Shown here one piece after another: positions 56,039 through 64,000 of a stretch of 64,000 bases of DNA; the stretch's first letter is position 1; the number at the start of each line of letters is the position of its first letter. A program made the position numbers and the translations under genes. Under the pieces are notes generated by a model. It saw only the letters and a program-made list of their open reading frames with translations. It made no database searches and had not been told where the DNA came from. The DNA is from Thiococcus pfennigii (GTDB lineage Bacteria; Pseudomonadota; Gammaproteobacteria; Chromatiales; Chromatiaceae): positions 62,977 through 126,976 of the forward strand of contig NZ_NRRW01000002.1 of assembly GCF_016583835.1 (NCBI RefSeq), in the 5' to 3' direction.

Positions 56039-56252
56039 GATCCGTTCGGCCGCTTCCGTACGATGACATACGAGGTCGAGCGGGTTGCGCGAGCCCGGGA
56101 CCCGAGGCGTAGCGACACGGCCAGCCTCGCCAGGCGCACCGCCGTCCGCTGGCCAACGACACGCGCGGATCGGAGCGCGGTCGAGCGGTTGCCTCGCCCT
56201 GCCCGGAGAAGTACCATCGGGACCCAAGGTCTTCTGAATCAAGGGGCTGCTC

Positions 56253-56894
56253 ATGAGGCGCCTGCCCATCTATCTGGTCTTCGATACCTCCGGCTCGATG
56301 AACGGCGAGGCCATCGCCGCCGTCAACACCGGCATGCAGACGCTCGTCTCGGCCTTGCGCCAGGACCCCTACGCCCTCGAGACGGCCTATCTGTGCGTGA
56401 TCGGCTTCGACACGGACGCCCGCGTGATCTCGCCGCTGACCGAGGTGGCCATGTTCCAGCCGCCGGCGCTCAAGGCCTCGGGCCTGACCTCGCTCGGCGC
56501 CGCCCTGGCCCTGCTCGCCGAGCGAATCGCGGCCGACGTCGTCAAGAACACCCCGAGCCAGAAGGGCGACTGGAAGCCACTCGTCTTCCTGATGACCGAC
56601 GGCGAACCGACCGACGACTGGCGCCCCGGCCTGGCGCGGCTCAAGGAGGTCCCGACCGGGGTGATCGTCGCCTGCGCCGCCGGCCCGCACGCGAGCACCG
56701 AGGTCTTGCAGCAGATCACCGAGGCCGTCGTGCGCCTCGACACCGCCGACTCCTCGACCTTCAACGCCTTCTTCAAGTGGGTCTCGGCCGCGTCGATCCA
56801 GACGAGCAAGCGGGTCGATCTGACCAAGCAGGACGTCTCGACCCTCGACGAGTTACCCCCGCCGCCGCCCGAAGTCAACGTCGTCGGGGTCTGA
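56253..56894 (+). CDS. TerY-like von Willebrand A domain protein, first of a pair
   Basis: The 213-residue protein is a single vWA domain. The MIDAS metal motif DTSGS is at about residues 11-15. The Thr (SGLTSLGAAL) and Asp (MTDGEPTDDW) that complete the site are present, so metal binding should be intact. The family (TerY/YegL) belongs to tellurite-resistance-type gene sets, where it is usually paired with a PP2C phosphatase and a protein kinase, neither of which is here. The tail is acidic and Pro-rich. It ends five bases before the second copy. Confidence 0.88.
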   Translation: MRRLPIYLVFDTSGSMNGEAIAAVNTGMQTLVSALRQDPYALETAYLCVIGFDTDARVISPLTEVAMFQPPALKASGLTSLGAALALLAERIAADVVKNTPSQKGDWKPLVFLMTDGEPTDDWRPGLARLKEVPTGVIVACAAGPHASTEVLQQITEAVVRLDTADSSTFNAFFKWVSAASIQTSKRVDLTKQDVSTLDELPPPPPEVNVVGV

Positions 56895-56899
56895 ACCCG

Positions 56900-57535
56900 A
56901 TGCGCCGCCTGCCCGTCTACCTGCTGCTCGACACCTCGGGATCGATGCGCGGCGAACCGATCGCGGCCCTCAACGTCGGCGTCCAGTCGATGCTCCAGGC
57001 CCTGCGGCGCGACCCCTATGCGCTGGAGACCGTGCACCTGTCGCTGATCACCTTCGACCGCGAGGCCCGCGAGCTCTTTCCGCTGACGCCGTTGGAGCAG
57101 GTGCAGGTCCCCGAGATCGAGGTGCCGGAATCCGGGCCGACCTTCCTCGGCGCGGCCCTCGCGCTCCTGATCGAGCGAGCGGGCCAGGACGTGCTACGCT
57201 CCTCGCCCGGGCAGCGCGGCGACTGGCTGCCGCTGGTCTTCGTCATGACCGACGGCAGCCCATCGGACGTGCAGGCCTATCGCGAGGCCTGCGCGACGAT
57301 CCGCCGCGGCGGCTTCGGCAACGTCGTCGCGTGCGCGGCCGGGCCCAAGGCCCGCCACGAACCGCTGCGCGAACTGACCGACACGGTCGTCGCCCTCGAC
57401 ACCCTCGACGGGACGGCCTTCGCCGAGTTCTTCCGCTGGGTCTCGGCGAGCATCGCGATGGGCAGCCAGAGCGCCGGGGCGGCCGGCTCCAACAGCCTGC
57501 CGCCGCTACCGAAGGAGATCACGGTGGCGATGTGA
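56900..57535 (+). CDS. TerY-like von Willebrand A domain protein, second of a pair
   Basis: The 211-residue protein is a diverged tandem duplicate of the gene before it. Both begin MRRLP.YL, have the DTSGSM MIDAS motif (about residues 11-16), RRDPYALETVHLSLITFD in place of the first copy's matching segment, and VFVMTDGSPSDV. Sequence between the copies is clearly homologous but far from identical, so the duplication is old. The start ATG at 56900 lies five bases past the first stop. The two probably work as partners. No kinase, phosphatase or TerC gene follows; a repeat region does. Confidence 0.88.
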   Translation: MRRLPVYLLLDTSGSMRGEPIAALNVGVQSMLQALRRDPYALETVHLSLITFDREARELFPLTPLEQVQVPEIEVPESGPTFLGAALALLIERAGQDVLRSSPGQRGDWLPLVFVMTDGSPSDVQAYREACATIRRGGFGNVVACAAGPKARHEPLRELTDTVVALDTLDGTAFAEFFRWVSASIAMGSQSAGAAGSNSLPPLPKEITVAM

Positions 57536-57590
57536 ACGGCGCCGGCCGTCCGGCGACGAAGACCATCTCGCCACGAGACGATGAGGACGG

Positions 57591-57907
57591 GTTCAGAAGC
57601 AAACGATACAAGCGCGAAGACGACAAGAAACTACGAAATACACGAAAGTCACGAAAAAACGGCAGATGCTTGTGTAAGCTTGGCCCTTTCGCGTGTTTCG
57701 TAGTTCCGAGAAGATGTGTCGGCTGTTCTTGAATCGTCACTCAGGAACGGTACAGAAACTACCGATACGAGCACGCGAAAGACAAGAGACCAGAAATGCG
57801 CGAAAGTCGCGAAAAAACGGCAGAGTCGCCCGCGTATATCCAGCCTTTCCGCGTGTTTCGTCGTTCGAAAAGGATGCGCCGGTTGTTCTCGAGTCGTCAC
57901 TAAGAAC
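57591..57907. repeat. Two tandem diverged copies of a ~158-bp hairpin element
   Basis: Copy 1 (57591-57748) and copy 2 (57749-57907) share cgaaagt-acgaaaaaacggcag and cgcgtgtttcgt-gttc blocks and a common end near tcgtcact-a-gaac. Within copy 1 the arms gaaactacgaaatacacg and cgcgtgtttcgtagtt are near-inverted, so each copy can fold into a long hairpin. The AT-richer composition differs from the surroundings. Minus frames of 73 and 83 residues across it are repeat readings, not genes. It looks like a non-autonomous mobile (MITE-like) or extragenic repeat. Confidence 0.7.
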
Positions 57908-57939
57908 CAGGCGAGAACGCACGCAGCGACCCGAGACGG

Positions 57940-57956
57940 GCACCCGGGCCGGGTGC
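57940..57956. repeat. Small perfect hairpin upstream of purK
   Basis: GCACCCG (57940-57946) and CGGGTGC (57950-57956) pair around a three-base loop about 90 bases before purK. No T-run follows on either strand. Confidence 0.4.
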
Positions 57957-58043
57957 GCCGACCCCGACGCGGGCGGCCCCGCCGACGTGCCGAGGTCGCA
58001 ACCGCCTTCCGCCTACGTCACCCACCCCGATAACCCTTTCTCT

Positions 58044-59198
58044 ATGGATAGCATCCCTTTCCCCATTGCCCGCGTCGGCATCATCGGCGGCGGCCAGCTC
58101 GGGCGCATGCTCGTCAAGCCGGCCAAGCGCCTCGGCTGCACCTGCGTCGTCCTCGATCCGACGCCGAACTCGCCGGCCGGCCAGGTCGCCGGTCACCAGA
58201 TCGTCGGCCACTACCATGACCCGGCCAAGCTGCGCGAACTGGTCAGCGTCTGCGACGTGACGACCTACGACATCGAGGACGTCGACACCGACACCCTGAT
58301 GGCCCTGGAACGCGAGGGCCATCGCATCTATCCCCAGCCCGGCGTGCTCGCCGTGGTCCAGGACAAGCTGCGTCAGAAGGAGCGCCTCGCCGAGGCCGGC
58401 ATCGCCACCGCCGCATTCGTCGCGATGGACCGGCCCGATCCGGCGGCCTTCGCCGCCTTCGGCTATCCGCTGGTGCAGAAGGCGCGCCGCGGCGGCTACG
58501 ACGGGCGCGGCGTCGTCGTCATGGCCGGCGCCGACGCCTACTGCGAGCACCTGCCGGTCCCGTCGCTGTTGGAACGCTTCGTCGAGGCCGACAAGGAGAT
58601 CGCGGTCCTGGTGGCGCAGAGCCGCGACGGCGAGCGGCGCGCCTATCCGGTCGTCGAGATGTGCTTCCGTCCGGGCGAGAACATCCTCGACCTGCTCCTC
58701 GCCCCGGCGCGCATCCCGGCCGAGGTCGCCGCCGCCGCCCAGCGGCTCGCCTGCCGGGCGGTCGAGGCGATCGGCGGGGTCGGCATCTTCGGCGTCGAGA
58801 TGTTCCTGACCCGCGCCGGCGACCTGCTCGTCAACGAGGTCGCCCCGCGCACCCACAACTCCGGTCACTACACGATCGAGGCCTGCCTGACCGACCAATT
58901 CGAGCAGCACCTGCGGGCGATCCTGGATCTGCCCCTCGGGGCCACGGACCAGCTCTCGCCGGCGGCCATGATCAACCTGCTCGGGGCACCCGGGCGCACC
59001 GGCCGGCCGATCATCCGCGGCCTGGCCGCGGCGCTCGCGATCCCAGGCGTCTCGGTACACCTCTACGGCAAGGCGACGACCCAGCCGTATCGCAAGATGG
59101 GCCACGTCACCATCCTGGACCCCGACATCGAGGAGGCCAGGAGGAAGGCCGAGCGGGTCCGCGCCCTGCTCGAGGTCACCGGGGAGGACGCGCTATGA
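58044..59198 (+). CDS. purK: N5-carboxyaminoimidazole ribonucleotide synthase
   Basis: PurK uses ATP and bicarbonate to carboxylate AIR in purine synthesis. The 384-residue ATP-grasp protein has the N-terminal [11 protein letters not shown] dinucleotide-like loop, [13 protein letters not shown] (about residues 147-159), [17 protein letters not shown] (about 266-282) and [16 protein letters not shown] use the ATG at 58044; the frame upstream runs through the repeat element and is not coding. The ribosome site is weak. It overlaps purE by four bases, and the order purK-purE is the reverse of the common purEK. Confidence 0.96.
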   Translation: MDSIPFPIARVGIIGGGQLGRMLVKPAKRLGCTCVVLDPTPNSPAGQVAGHQIVGHYHDPAKLRELVSVCDVTTYDIEDVDTDTLMALEREGHRIYPQPGVLAVVQDKLRQKERLAEAGIATAAFVAMDRPDPAAFAAFGYPLVQKARRGGYDGRGVVVMAGADAYCEHLPVPSLLERFVEADKEIAVLVAQSRDGERRAYPVVEMCFRPGENILDLLLAPARIPAEVAAAAQRLACRAVEAIGGVGIFGVEMFLTRAGDLLVNEVAPRTHNSGHYTIEACLTDQFEQHLRAILDLPLGATDQLSPAAMINLLGAPGRTGRPIIRGLAAALAIPGVSVHLYGKATTQPYRKMGHVTILDPDIEEARRKAERVRALLEVTGEDAL

Positions 59199-59695
59199 GC
59201 CAACCGCTGGTCGGCATCATCATGGGCAGCGACTCGGACCTGCCGGTCATGCAGGCGGCGGCCGATGTCCTCGCCGAGCTGGGGGTCGCCTTCGAGATGA
59301 CGATCGTCTCGGCCCATCGCACACCGCAGAGGCTCTATACTTACGCCGAGACGGCGGCACGCCGTGGCCTGCGAGTCATCATCGCCGGCGCCGGGGGCGC
59401 CGCCCACCTGCCGGGCATGGCGGCCGCCCTGACGCCGCTGCCTGTGATCGGGGTGCCGGTCAAGTCGGCGGCCCTCTCGGGTCAGGACTCGCTGCTGTCG
59501 ATCGTGCAGATGCCCGGCGGGGTGCCGGTCGCCTCGGTCGCGATCAACGGCGCGAAGAATGCCGGGATCCTCGCCGCCCAGATCCTCGGGGCGAGCGACA
59601 CCGAGGTGCGCGAGCGGATCGTCGAATACAAGCGGGCGATGGAGCGCGAGGTCTTGGAGAAGGCGGCCCGGATGGAGGCCGATCGGCGGCCTTGA
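59195..59695 (+). CDS. purE: N5-carboxyaminoimidazole ribonucleotide mutase
   Basis: PurE moves the carboxyl group of N5-CAIR to make CAIR, using the PurK product. The 166-residue class I protein has GSDSDLP (about residues 11-17), SAHRTPQRL (about 43-51), the [12 protein letters not shown] loop with the catalytic His (about 68-79) and [12 protein letters not shown]. The ATG overlaps the purK stop (ATGA), so the two enzymes are made together. Confidence 0.97.
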   Translation: MSQPLVGIIMGSDSDLPVMQAAADVLAELGVAFEMTIVSAHRTPQRLYTYAETAARRGLRVIIAGAGGAAHLPGMAAALTPLPVIGVPVKSAALSGQDSLLSIVQMPGGVPVASVAINGAKNAGILAAQILGASDTEVRERIVEYKRAMEREVLEKAARMEADRRP

Positions 59696-59859
59696 GCCTG
59701 GCGGTCGCCCTTCGCGGCGGCCCGCCGCTCACCGCCCCGTCGAATCGGGCACCGCGCGCCCGAGCGGCGGGCGCTTTGTGGCCCTTGGGCCTTGGCGTAT
59801 CCTTGGGCGGATCACCGGATCCCGAACGGGATCGACCAACACCGAGCAGGAGCTTCAAG

Positions 59860-60897
59860 GTGGACATCGCCGAGTTACTCGCCTTCAGCGTCAAGAACAA
59901 CGCCTCCGATCTGCATCTGTCCGCCGGCCTCCCGCCGATGATCCGCGTCGACGGCGACATCCGCCGCATCAACGTACCGCCCCTCGATCACCGCACGGTC
60001 CACTCGCTGGCCTACGGGATCATGAACGACAAGCAGCGCAAGGACTACGAGGAGTTCCTGGAGACCGACTTTTCGTTCGAGATCCCCGGGATCGCCCGCT
60101 TCCGCGTCAACGCCTTCAACCAGAACCGCGGCGCGGCCGTGGTCTTCCGCACCATCCCCTCCGAGGTGCAGACGCTCGAGGAGCTCAATGCCCCGGAGAT
60201 CTTCAAGCAGATCATCGACGTGCCGCGCGGCCTGGTGCTGGTCACCGGCCCCACCGGCTCGGGCAAGTCGACGACGCTGGCGGCGATGATCGACCACCTC
60301 AACAACAAGGAGTACGGGCACATCCTCACGATCGAGGACCCGATCGAGTTCGTCCACACCAGCAAGAAGTGCCTGATCAATCAGCGCGAGGTGCACCGCG
60401 ACACGCTCGGTTTCAGCGAGGCCCTGCGGGCCGCCCTGCGCGAGGACCCGGACATCGTCCTGGTCGGCGAGATGCGCGACCTGGAGACCATCCGTCTGGC
60501 CCTGACGGCGGCCGAGACCGGGCACCTGGTCTTCGCCACCCTGCACACCAGCTCGGCGGCCAAGACCATCGACCGCATCATCGACGTCTTCCCGGCAGCC
60601 GAGAAGACGATGGTGCGCTCGATGCTCTCGGAGTCGCTGCGGGCCGTCATCGCCCAGACGCTGCTGAAGAAGATCGGCGGCGGCCGGGTCGCCGCCCACG
60701 AGATCATGGTCGGCACCCCGGCGATCCGCAATCTGATCCGCGAGGACAAGGTCGCTCAGATGTACTCCTCGATCCAGACCGGCCAGGCGCACGGCATGCA
60801 GACCCTCGATCAGTGCCTGGCCGATCTGGTCCGGGCCGGGGTCATCAGTCGCACCGAGGCGCGCAGCCGCGCCCAGAACAAGGAGTCCATCCGCTAG
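59860..60897 (+). CDS. pilT: Type IV pilus retraction ATPase PilT
   Basis: PilT powers pilus retraction and twitching motility. I start at the GTG at 59860 with AGGAG eight bases upstream, giving 345 residues. It has the N-terminal PAS-like domain (NNASDLHLSAGLPPMIRVDG), Walker A GPTGSGKSTT (about residues 130-139), the Asp box, Walker B ILVGEMRDLETI region, His box (TGHLVFATLHTSSA) and the C-terminal AIRNLIRE motif needed for retraction. It is followed by pilU. Confidence 0.97.
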   Translation: MDIAELLAFSVKNNASDLHLSAGLPPMIRVDGDIRRINVPPLDHRTVHSLAYGIMNDKQRKDYEEFLETDFSFEIPGIARFRVNAFNQNRGAAVVFRTIPSEVQTLEELNAPEIFKQIIDVPRGLVLVTGPTGSGKSTTLAAMIDHLNNKEYGHILTIEDPIEFVHTSKKCLINQREVHRDTLGFSEALRAALREDPDIVLVGEMRDLETIRLALTAAETGHLVFATLHTSSAAKTIDRIIDVFPAAEKTMVRSMLSESLRAVIAQTLLKKIGGGRVAAHEIMVGTPAIRNLIREDKVAQMYSSIQTGQAHGMQTLDQCLADLVRAGVISRTEARSRAQNKESIR

Positions 60898-60956
60898 GGA
60901 TGCGCGCTTCGCCGGATGGCCCGCGGGCGGGACCGGCGCAATCACGAGGCAACAAG

Positions 60957-62096
60957 ATGGAATTCAGGCAGCTGCTCGTCCTGATGATGGAGAAGAAGGC
61001 CTCCGACCTGTTCATCACGGTCGGCTGGCCACCGAGCATCAAGGTCGACGGGATGATCCACCCGATCGGCAACAAGCCGCTGACGGCGACCCAGACTCAC
61101 GAGCTGGTTACCGGGATCATGAGCGACCGCCAACGGCTGGAGTTCGAAAAGACCAGCGAGTGCCAATTCGCGCTCAGCGCCCGCGACGTCGGGCGTTTTC
61201 GCGTCAGCGCCTTCGTCCAGCGCAACTCCGCCGGCATGGTGCTGCGGCGCATCGAGACGCAGATCCCGACGATCGAGGAGCTGCGCCTGCCGGCGGTGCT
61301 GCGCGATGTCGCGATGACCAAGCGGGGCATGGTGATCTTCGTCGGCGGCACCGGCACCGGCAAGTCGACGTCGCTCGCGGCCCTGGTCGGCTACCGCAAC
61401 CGCCACAGCGCCGGGCACATCATCACGATCGAGGACCCGATCGAGTTCATCCACCAGCACGACGGCTGCATCATCACGCAGCGCGAGGTCGGGGTCGACA
61501 CCGAGTCCTTCGAGGTCGCGCTCAAGAACACGCTGCGCCAGGCCCCGGACGTGATCCTGATCGGCGAGATCCGCACCCGCGAGACGATGGAGTACGCCAT
61601 CGCCTTCGCCGAGACCGGCCACCTGGTCCTCGCCACGCTGCATGCCAACAACGCCAACCAGGCCCTCGATCGGATCATCAACTTCTTCCCCGAAGAGGCC
61701 CGCCAGCAGCTCTTCATGGACCTGTCGCTGAACCTCAAGGCGGTCGTCGCCCAGCAGCTCGTGCCGCGCAAGGACGGCGAGGGCCGGCGCGCCGCGATCG
61801 AGGTCCTGCTCAACACGCCGCTGGCGGCCGACATGATCCGCAAGGGCGAGGTCCACAAGCTCAAGGAGCTGATGAAGCGCTCCAAGGAACAGGGCATGAT
61901 GACCTTCGATCAGGCCCTCTTCAGCCTCTACCAGGAGGGCGAGATCAGCTACGAGGACGCACTGAGATACGCCGACTCGGCCAACGAAGTGCGCCTGATG
62001 ATCAAGCTCCAGGGCAACGCCAGCGCCGAGTTGGAGCGGGGCATCGAGGGCATCCGACTCGTCGACGAGGACGACGAGGACGCGATGCGGATCTAG
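60957..62096 (+). CDS. pilU: PilT-dependent retraction ATPase PilU
   Basis: PilU is the PilT paralogue that supports retraction in partnership with PilT. The 379-residue protein has KKASDLFITVGWPPSIKVDG at the N-terminus, Walker A GGTGTGKSTS (about residues 128-137), ITIEDPIEFIHQHD, ILIGEIRTRETM (Walker B) and TGHLVLATLHANNANQ. It has the acidic C-terminal extension (DEDDEDAM) seen in PilU but not PilT. It lies 59 bases after pilT with no terminator. Confidence 0.96.
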   Translation: MEFRQLLVLMMEKKASDLFITVGWPPSIKVDGMIHPIGNKPLTATQTHELVTGIMSDRQRLEFEKTSECQFALSARDVGRFRVSAFVQRNSAGMVLRRIETQIPTIEELRLPAVLRDVAMTKRGMVIFVGGTGTGKSTSLAALVGYRNRHSAGHIITIEDPIEFIHQHDGCIITQREVGVDTESFEVALKNTLRQAPDVILIGEIRTRETMEYAIAFAETGHLVLATLHANNANQALDRIINFFPEEARQQLFMDLSLNLKAVVAQQLVPRKDGEGRRAAIEVLLNTPLAADMIRKGEVHKLKELMKRSKEQGMMTFDQALFSLYQEGEISYEDALRYADSANEVRLMIKLQGNASAELERGIEGIRLVDEDDEDAMRI

Positions 62097-62112
62097 TCGG
62101 TACGCGCCGCGC

Positions 62113-62143
62113 CCCCCAGGGCAGCCGCGTCCCCCAGGGCAGC
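62113..62143. repeat. 13-bp direct repeat in the pilU-AIM24 gap
   Basis: CCCCCAGGGCAGC occurs at 62113-62125 and 62131-62143, five bases apart. It has the form of a small slippage duplication between genes. Confidence 0.75.
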
Positions 62144-62183
62144 GCGGCGCCGCCGACCGCCGAGCAAGCAACGGAGAGTACCC

Positions 62184-62906
62184 ATGACCGCCCCCTCGTC
62201 GGACCTGCAGACCATCGGCGACCTGACCTTCCGGGTCTACTACCGCGGCGCCTTCGCCCTGCTGGAGGTTCACCTCCAACCCAAGCAGACGATCAAGGCC
62301 CAATCCGACGCGATGGTCGCGATGGACCCGACGATCGACGTCGAGGGCAAGCTCGAGGGCGGCCTCCTCGGCGGCCTCGGCCGGATGTTCACCGGCGAGA
62401 GTTTCTTCTTCCAGACCCTGAAGGCGACGCGCGGGGCCGGTATCGCCCTGCTCGCCCCGGCCCAGCCCGGCGACCTGCTGCCGATCCACCTCGACGGGAC
62501 CCAGCCCTACATCCTCCAGAAGGACGGCTTCCTCGCCGCGAGCGAGGGGGTGGAGATCTCGACGGCAGCCCAGAACCTGGCGCGCGGGCTCTTCAGCGGC
62601 GAGGGCTTCTTCGTCCTGCGCGCCCAGGGGCGCGGGATGCTGTTCGCCGAGAGCTACGGGGCGATCCACGCCCTGGAGGTGCCGGCCGGCGAGGAGATGG
62701 TCGTCGACAACGGCCATCTGGTCGCCTGGCCCGACGGGATGCACTACAGCCTGGAGAAGGCGAGCGCCGGCTGGATCTCGAGCCTCACCTCGGGCGAGGG
62801 GCTCGTCTGCCGCTTCCGCGGCCCCGGGACCGTCTACATCCAGAGCCGCAACCCCAAGGCCTTCGGCGGCTGGCTGAGCCGGCTCCTGCCCGCGCGCGGG
62901 AACTGA
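62184..62906 (+). CDS. AIM24/TIGR00266 family protein
   Basis: The 240-residue protein is a single AIM24 domain, a beta-rich trimeric fold of unknown function. Its features are the AQSDAMVAMDPTIDVEGKLE segment (about residues 39-58), GGLLGGLGRMFTGESFFFQTL (about 59-79, two short reads of a conserved loop), and ARGLFSGEGFFVLRAQG (about 133-149). GGAGAG lies five bases before the ATG. It is a paralogue of the C-terminal half of the next gene, so the two arose by duplication. AIM24 relatives occur near Ter-type stress genes in other bacteria; a role here is inference. Confidence 0.9.
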   Translation: MTAPSSDLQTIGDLTFRVYYRGAFALLEVHLQPKQTIKAQSDAMVAMDPTIDVEGKLEGGLLGGLGRMFTGESFFFQTLKATRGAGIALLAPAQPGDLLPIHLDGTQPYILQKDGFLAASEGVEISTAAQNLARGLFSGEGFFVLRAQGRGMLFAESYGAIHALEVPAGEEMVVDNGHLVAWPDGMHYSLEKASAGWISSLTSGEGLVCRFRGPGTVYIQSRNPKAFGGWLSRLLPARGN

Positions 62907-62910
62907 GGCC

Positions 62911-64000
62911 ATGACCACCGAGCTCCAACCCGGCGGCAACCTGCGCCTGCCCCCAGCCGGCGTGGTCCTGATCGACCTGCACTGGGACCCGGAGCGCCCG
63001 GGCGGGCAGGAGGTCGAGGCCTGCGCCTTCCTCCTCGGCGCCGACGGGCGGGTCGGCGGCGACGAGGCATTCATCTTCTACAACAACCCGAGCGCCTGCG
63101 GCGGCGCCATCGCCCTGGCGGGCAGCGGCGCCCACCGAACCCTGCGCATCGACCCACGGGCCCTGCCCGATGCGGTGGCCAGGGTCGCCTTCTGCCTGGC
63201 GCTCCTGGGCCCGGCGACCTTCGCCGAGGCGGGCCGGGTCGAGGTACGGCTGCGCGAGGCGCCCGGGGCCGATTTCGCGTCATTCCGTCCGACGACGGCC
63301 GGCATGTCCGAGGCCGCCCTGATCCTCGGGGAGGTCTACCGCTATCAGGGCCAGTGGAAGTTCCGCGCCATCGCCCAGGGCTTCGCCGGCGGCCTCGGTC
63401 CGCTCGCCGAGCACTTCGGCGTCGAGATCGCCGCCGACGAACCGACGCCGGCCGCCTCGTCACCCCCACCGACGAGGCGACCCGCCCCGCCGACCGCGGG
63501 CGCGCCGACGCTGATCAAGGCCCCGGCGACCGGGGTCCTGCCGAGCGACAGCGAGACGCGCTATTCCGACGCGGGCCGGCTGAGCTACGAAATCCTCTAC
63601 CGCGACGCCTATGCCCTGGCGCGCGTCGACCTGCCGCACGGCCGGCGGTTGAAGGCACAGGGCGATGCGATGGTCGCAATGAGTCCGACGATCGCCGTCG
63701 AGGGCACCCTCTCGGGTGGCCTCCTCGGCGGGCTCGGACGCCTGTTGAGCGGCGAGAGCCTCTTCCTCCAGACGCTGAGCGCCGGGCGAGGCGCAGGCGC
63801 CGTCTACCTGGCCCCGGCCTCGCCCGGCGACATCGCCGCCGTCGAGATCCGCCCGGGCGACGGTCTCGTCATCCAGCGCGGCGGCTTCCTCGCCTGCACC
63901 GAGGGGGTCGAGGTCGGCACCCAGGTGCAGAATGTTGCCCAAGGACTCTTCAGCGGCGAGGGCTTCTTCATCCTCGAGGCTCACGGCGAGGGGCTCGTCC
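62911..64000 (+). CDS. TerD-AIM24 fusion protein, 3' end outside window
   Basis: The reading frame is open from the ATG at 62911 to the window end, with 363 residues visible. The first ~175 are a TerD domain: LQPGGNLRL, IFYNNPSACGG (about residues 55-65), and the closing GEVYRYQGQWKFRAIAQGF (about 143-161) with GGLGPLAEHFGV. A Pro/Ala-rich linker (about 180-205) joins it to an AIM24 domain very like the gene before (QGDAMVAMSPTIAVEG, GGLLGGLGRLLSGES, GLFSGEGFF). The acidic DLD-type stretch that TerD uses to bind calcium reads EVEACAF here. It lies 4 bases after the AIM24 gene, likely co-transcribed. Confidence 0.9.
   Translation, partial: MTTELQPGGNLRLPPAGVVLIDLHWDPERPGGQEVEACAFLLGADGRVGGDEAFIFYNNPSACGGAIALAGSGAHRTLRIDPRALPDAVARVAFCLALLGPATFAEAGRVEVRLREAPGADFASFRPTTAGMSEAALILGEVYRYQGQWKFRAIAQGFAGGLGPLAEHFGVEIAADEPTPAASSPPPTRRPAPPTAGAPTLIKAPATGVLPSDSETRYSDAGRLSYEILYRDAYALARVDLPHGRRLKAQGDAMVAMSPTIAVEGTLSGGLLGGLGRLLSGESLFLQTLSAGRGAGAVYLAPASPGDIAAVEIRPGDGLVIQRGGFLACTEGVEVGTQVQNVAQGLFSGEGFFILEAHGEGLV

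Noticed and set aside
55823-56269. 148-codon minus frame between the Ca2+ ATPase and the TerY genes
   Set aside because: It reads across the REP-like palindromes and has no recognised domain or ribosome site.
57519-57900. Two short minus frames (73 and 83 codons) similar to each other
   Set aside because: Their likeness comes from the tandem repeat copies they cross; they have no start signals and are repeat readings.
59700-59859. Sigma-54 type promoter in front of pilT
   Set aside because: The GG and GC pairs at the right distance are expected by chance in this composition, and the full consensus is not met.

Overview
The window is a GC-rich, gene-dense stretch of a gammaproteobacterial chromosome. 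The gene orders argue for Gammaproteobacteria: coaBC-dut-algC-argB (as in Pseudomonas), rpsB-tsf-pyrH-frr-uppS-cdsA-dxr-rseP-bamA-skp-lpxD-fabZ-lpxA-lpxB-rnhB, and rimP-nusA-infB-rbfA-truB-rpsO-pnp. The overall style, with a NifX/NifB-like protein, a beta-carbonic anhydrase and the protein sequences themselves, would fit a purple sulfur bacterium (Chromatiales), but that is inference. I saw no rRNA, tRNA, CRISPR array, integrase or transposase gene.

Layout. 0-6 kb: the end of an unknown gene, then argB, an AlgC-type protein, dut and coaBC on the minus strand. 6-10.2 kb: radC, mazG, a YjbQ-like gene, a Nudix hydrolase and ispG on the plus strand. 10.2-24.7 kb: the minus-strand lipid A / outer-membrane-assembly / isoprenoid / translation-factor supercluster. 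25-28.5 kb: map and glnD on the plus strand. 28.6-33.3 kb: a small secreted protein, a NifX-like protein, carbonic anhydrase, rlmL and rpmBG. 33.3-35.9 kb: leuA and a divergent Lrp/AsnC regulator. 36.3-39.7 kb: a large MscK-type channel. 39.8-48.7 kb: the transcription/translation operon rimP to pnp. 49-53 kb: a SprT-like protein, an Anbu proteasome-like peptidase, a circularly permuted ATP-grasp and an alpha-E protein. 53-57.5 kb: a Ca2+ P-type ATPase and two tandem TerY-like vWA proteins. 58-62.1 kb: purK-purE and pilT-pilU. 62.2-64 kb: an AIM24 protein and a TerD-AIM24 fusion cut by the window end.

Most of the window is core housekeeping. Four things stand out. (1) The AlgC-position protein keeps its fold and membrane-anchored sensor-like N-terminus but has replaced residues in nearly every active-site loop, including the phosphoserine. 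(2) The rimP-nusA-infB operon has a promoter followed by two intrinsic terminators; the first hides a strong Shine-Dalgarno/ATG pair that reads in frame through both terminators into rimP. (3) An Anbu/ATP-grasp/alpha-E locus lacks the transglutaminase usually found with it. (4) The right end (53-64 kb) collects parts of the Ter stress-response world: a PMCA-type Ca2+ pump, paired TerY vWA proteins, AIM24 and a TerD-AIM24 fusion. No TerC, PP2C phosphatase or kinase partner is visible among them.

Gaps over about 300 bases. 24660-25038: promoters and a long hairpin. 35010-35395: the leuA/lrp control region. 35861-36286: one inverted repeat only. 48655-48956: the rimP leader. 55771-56252: REP-like palindromes. 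57536-58043: two diverged copies of a ~158-bp element.
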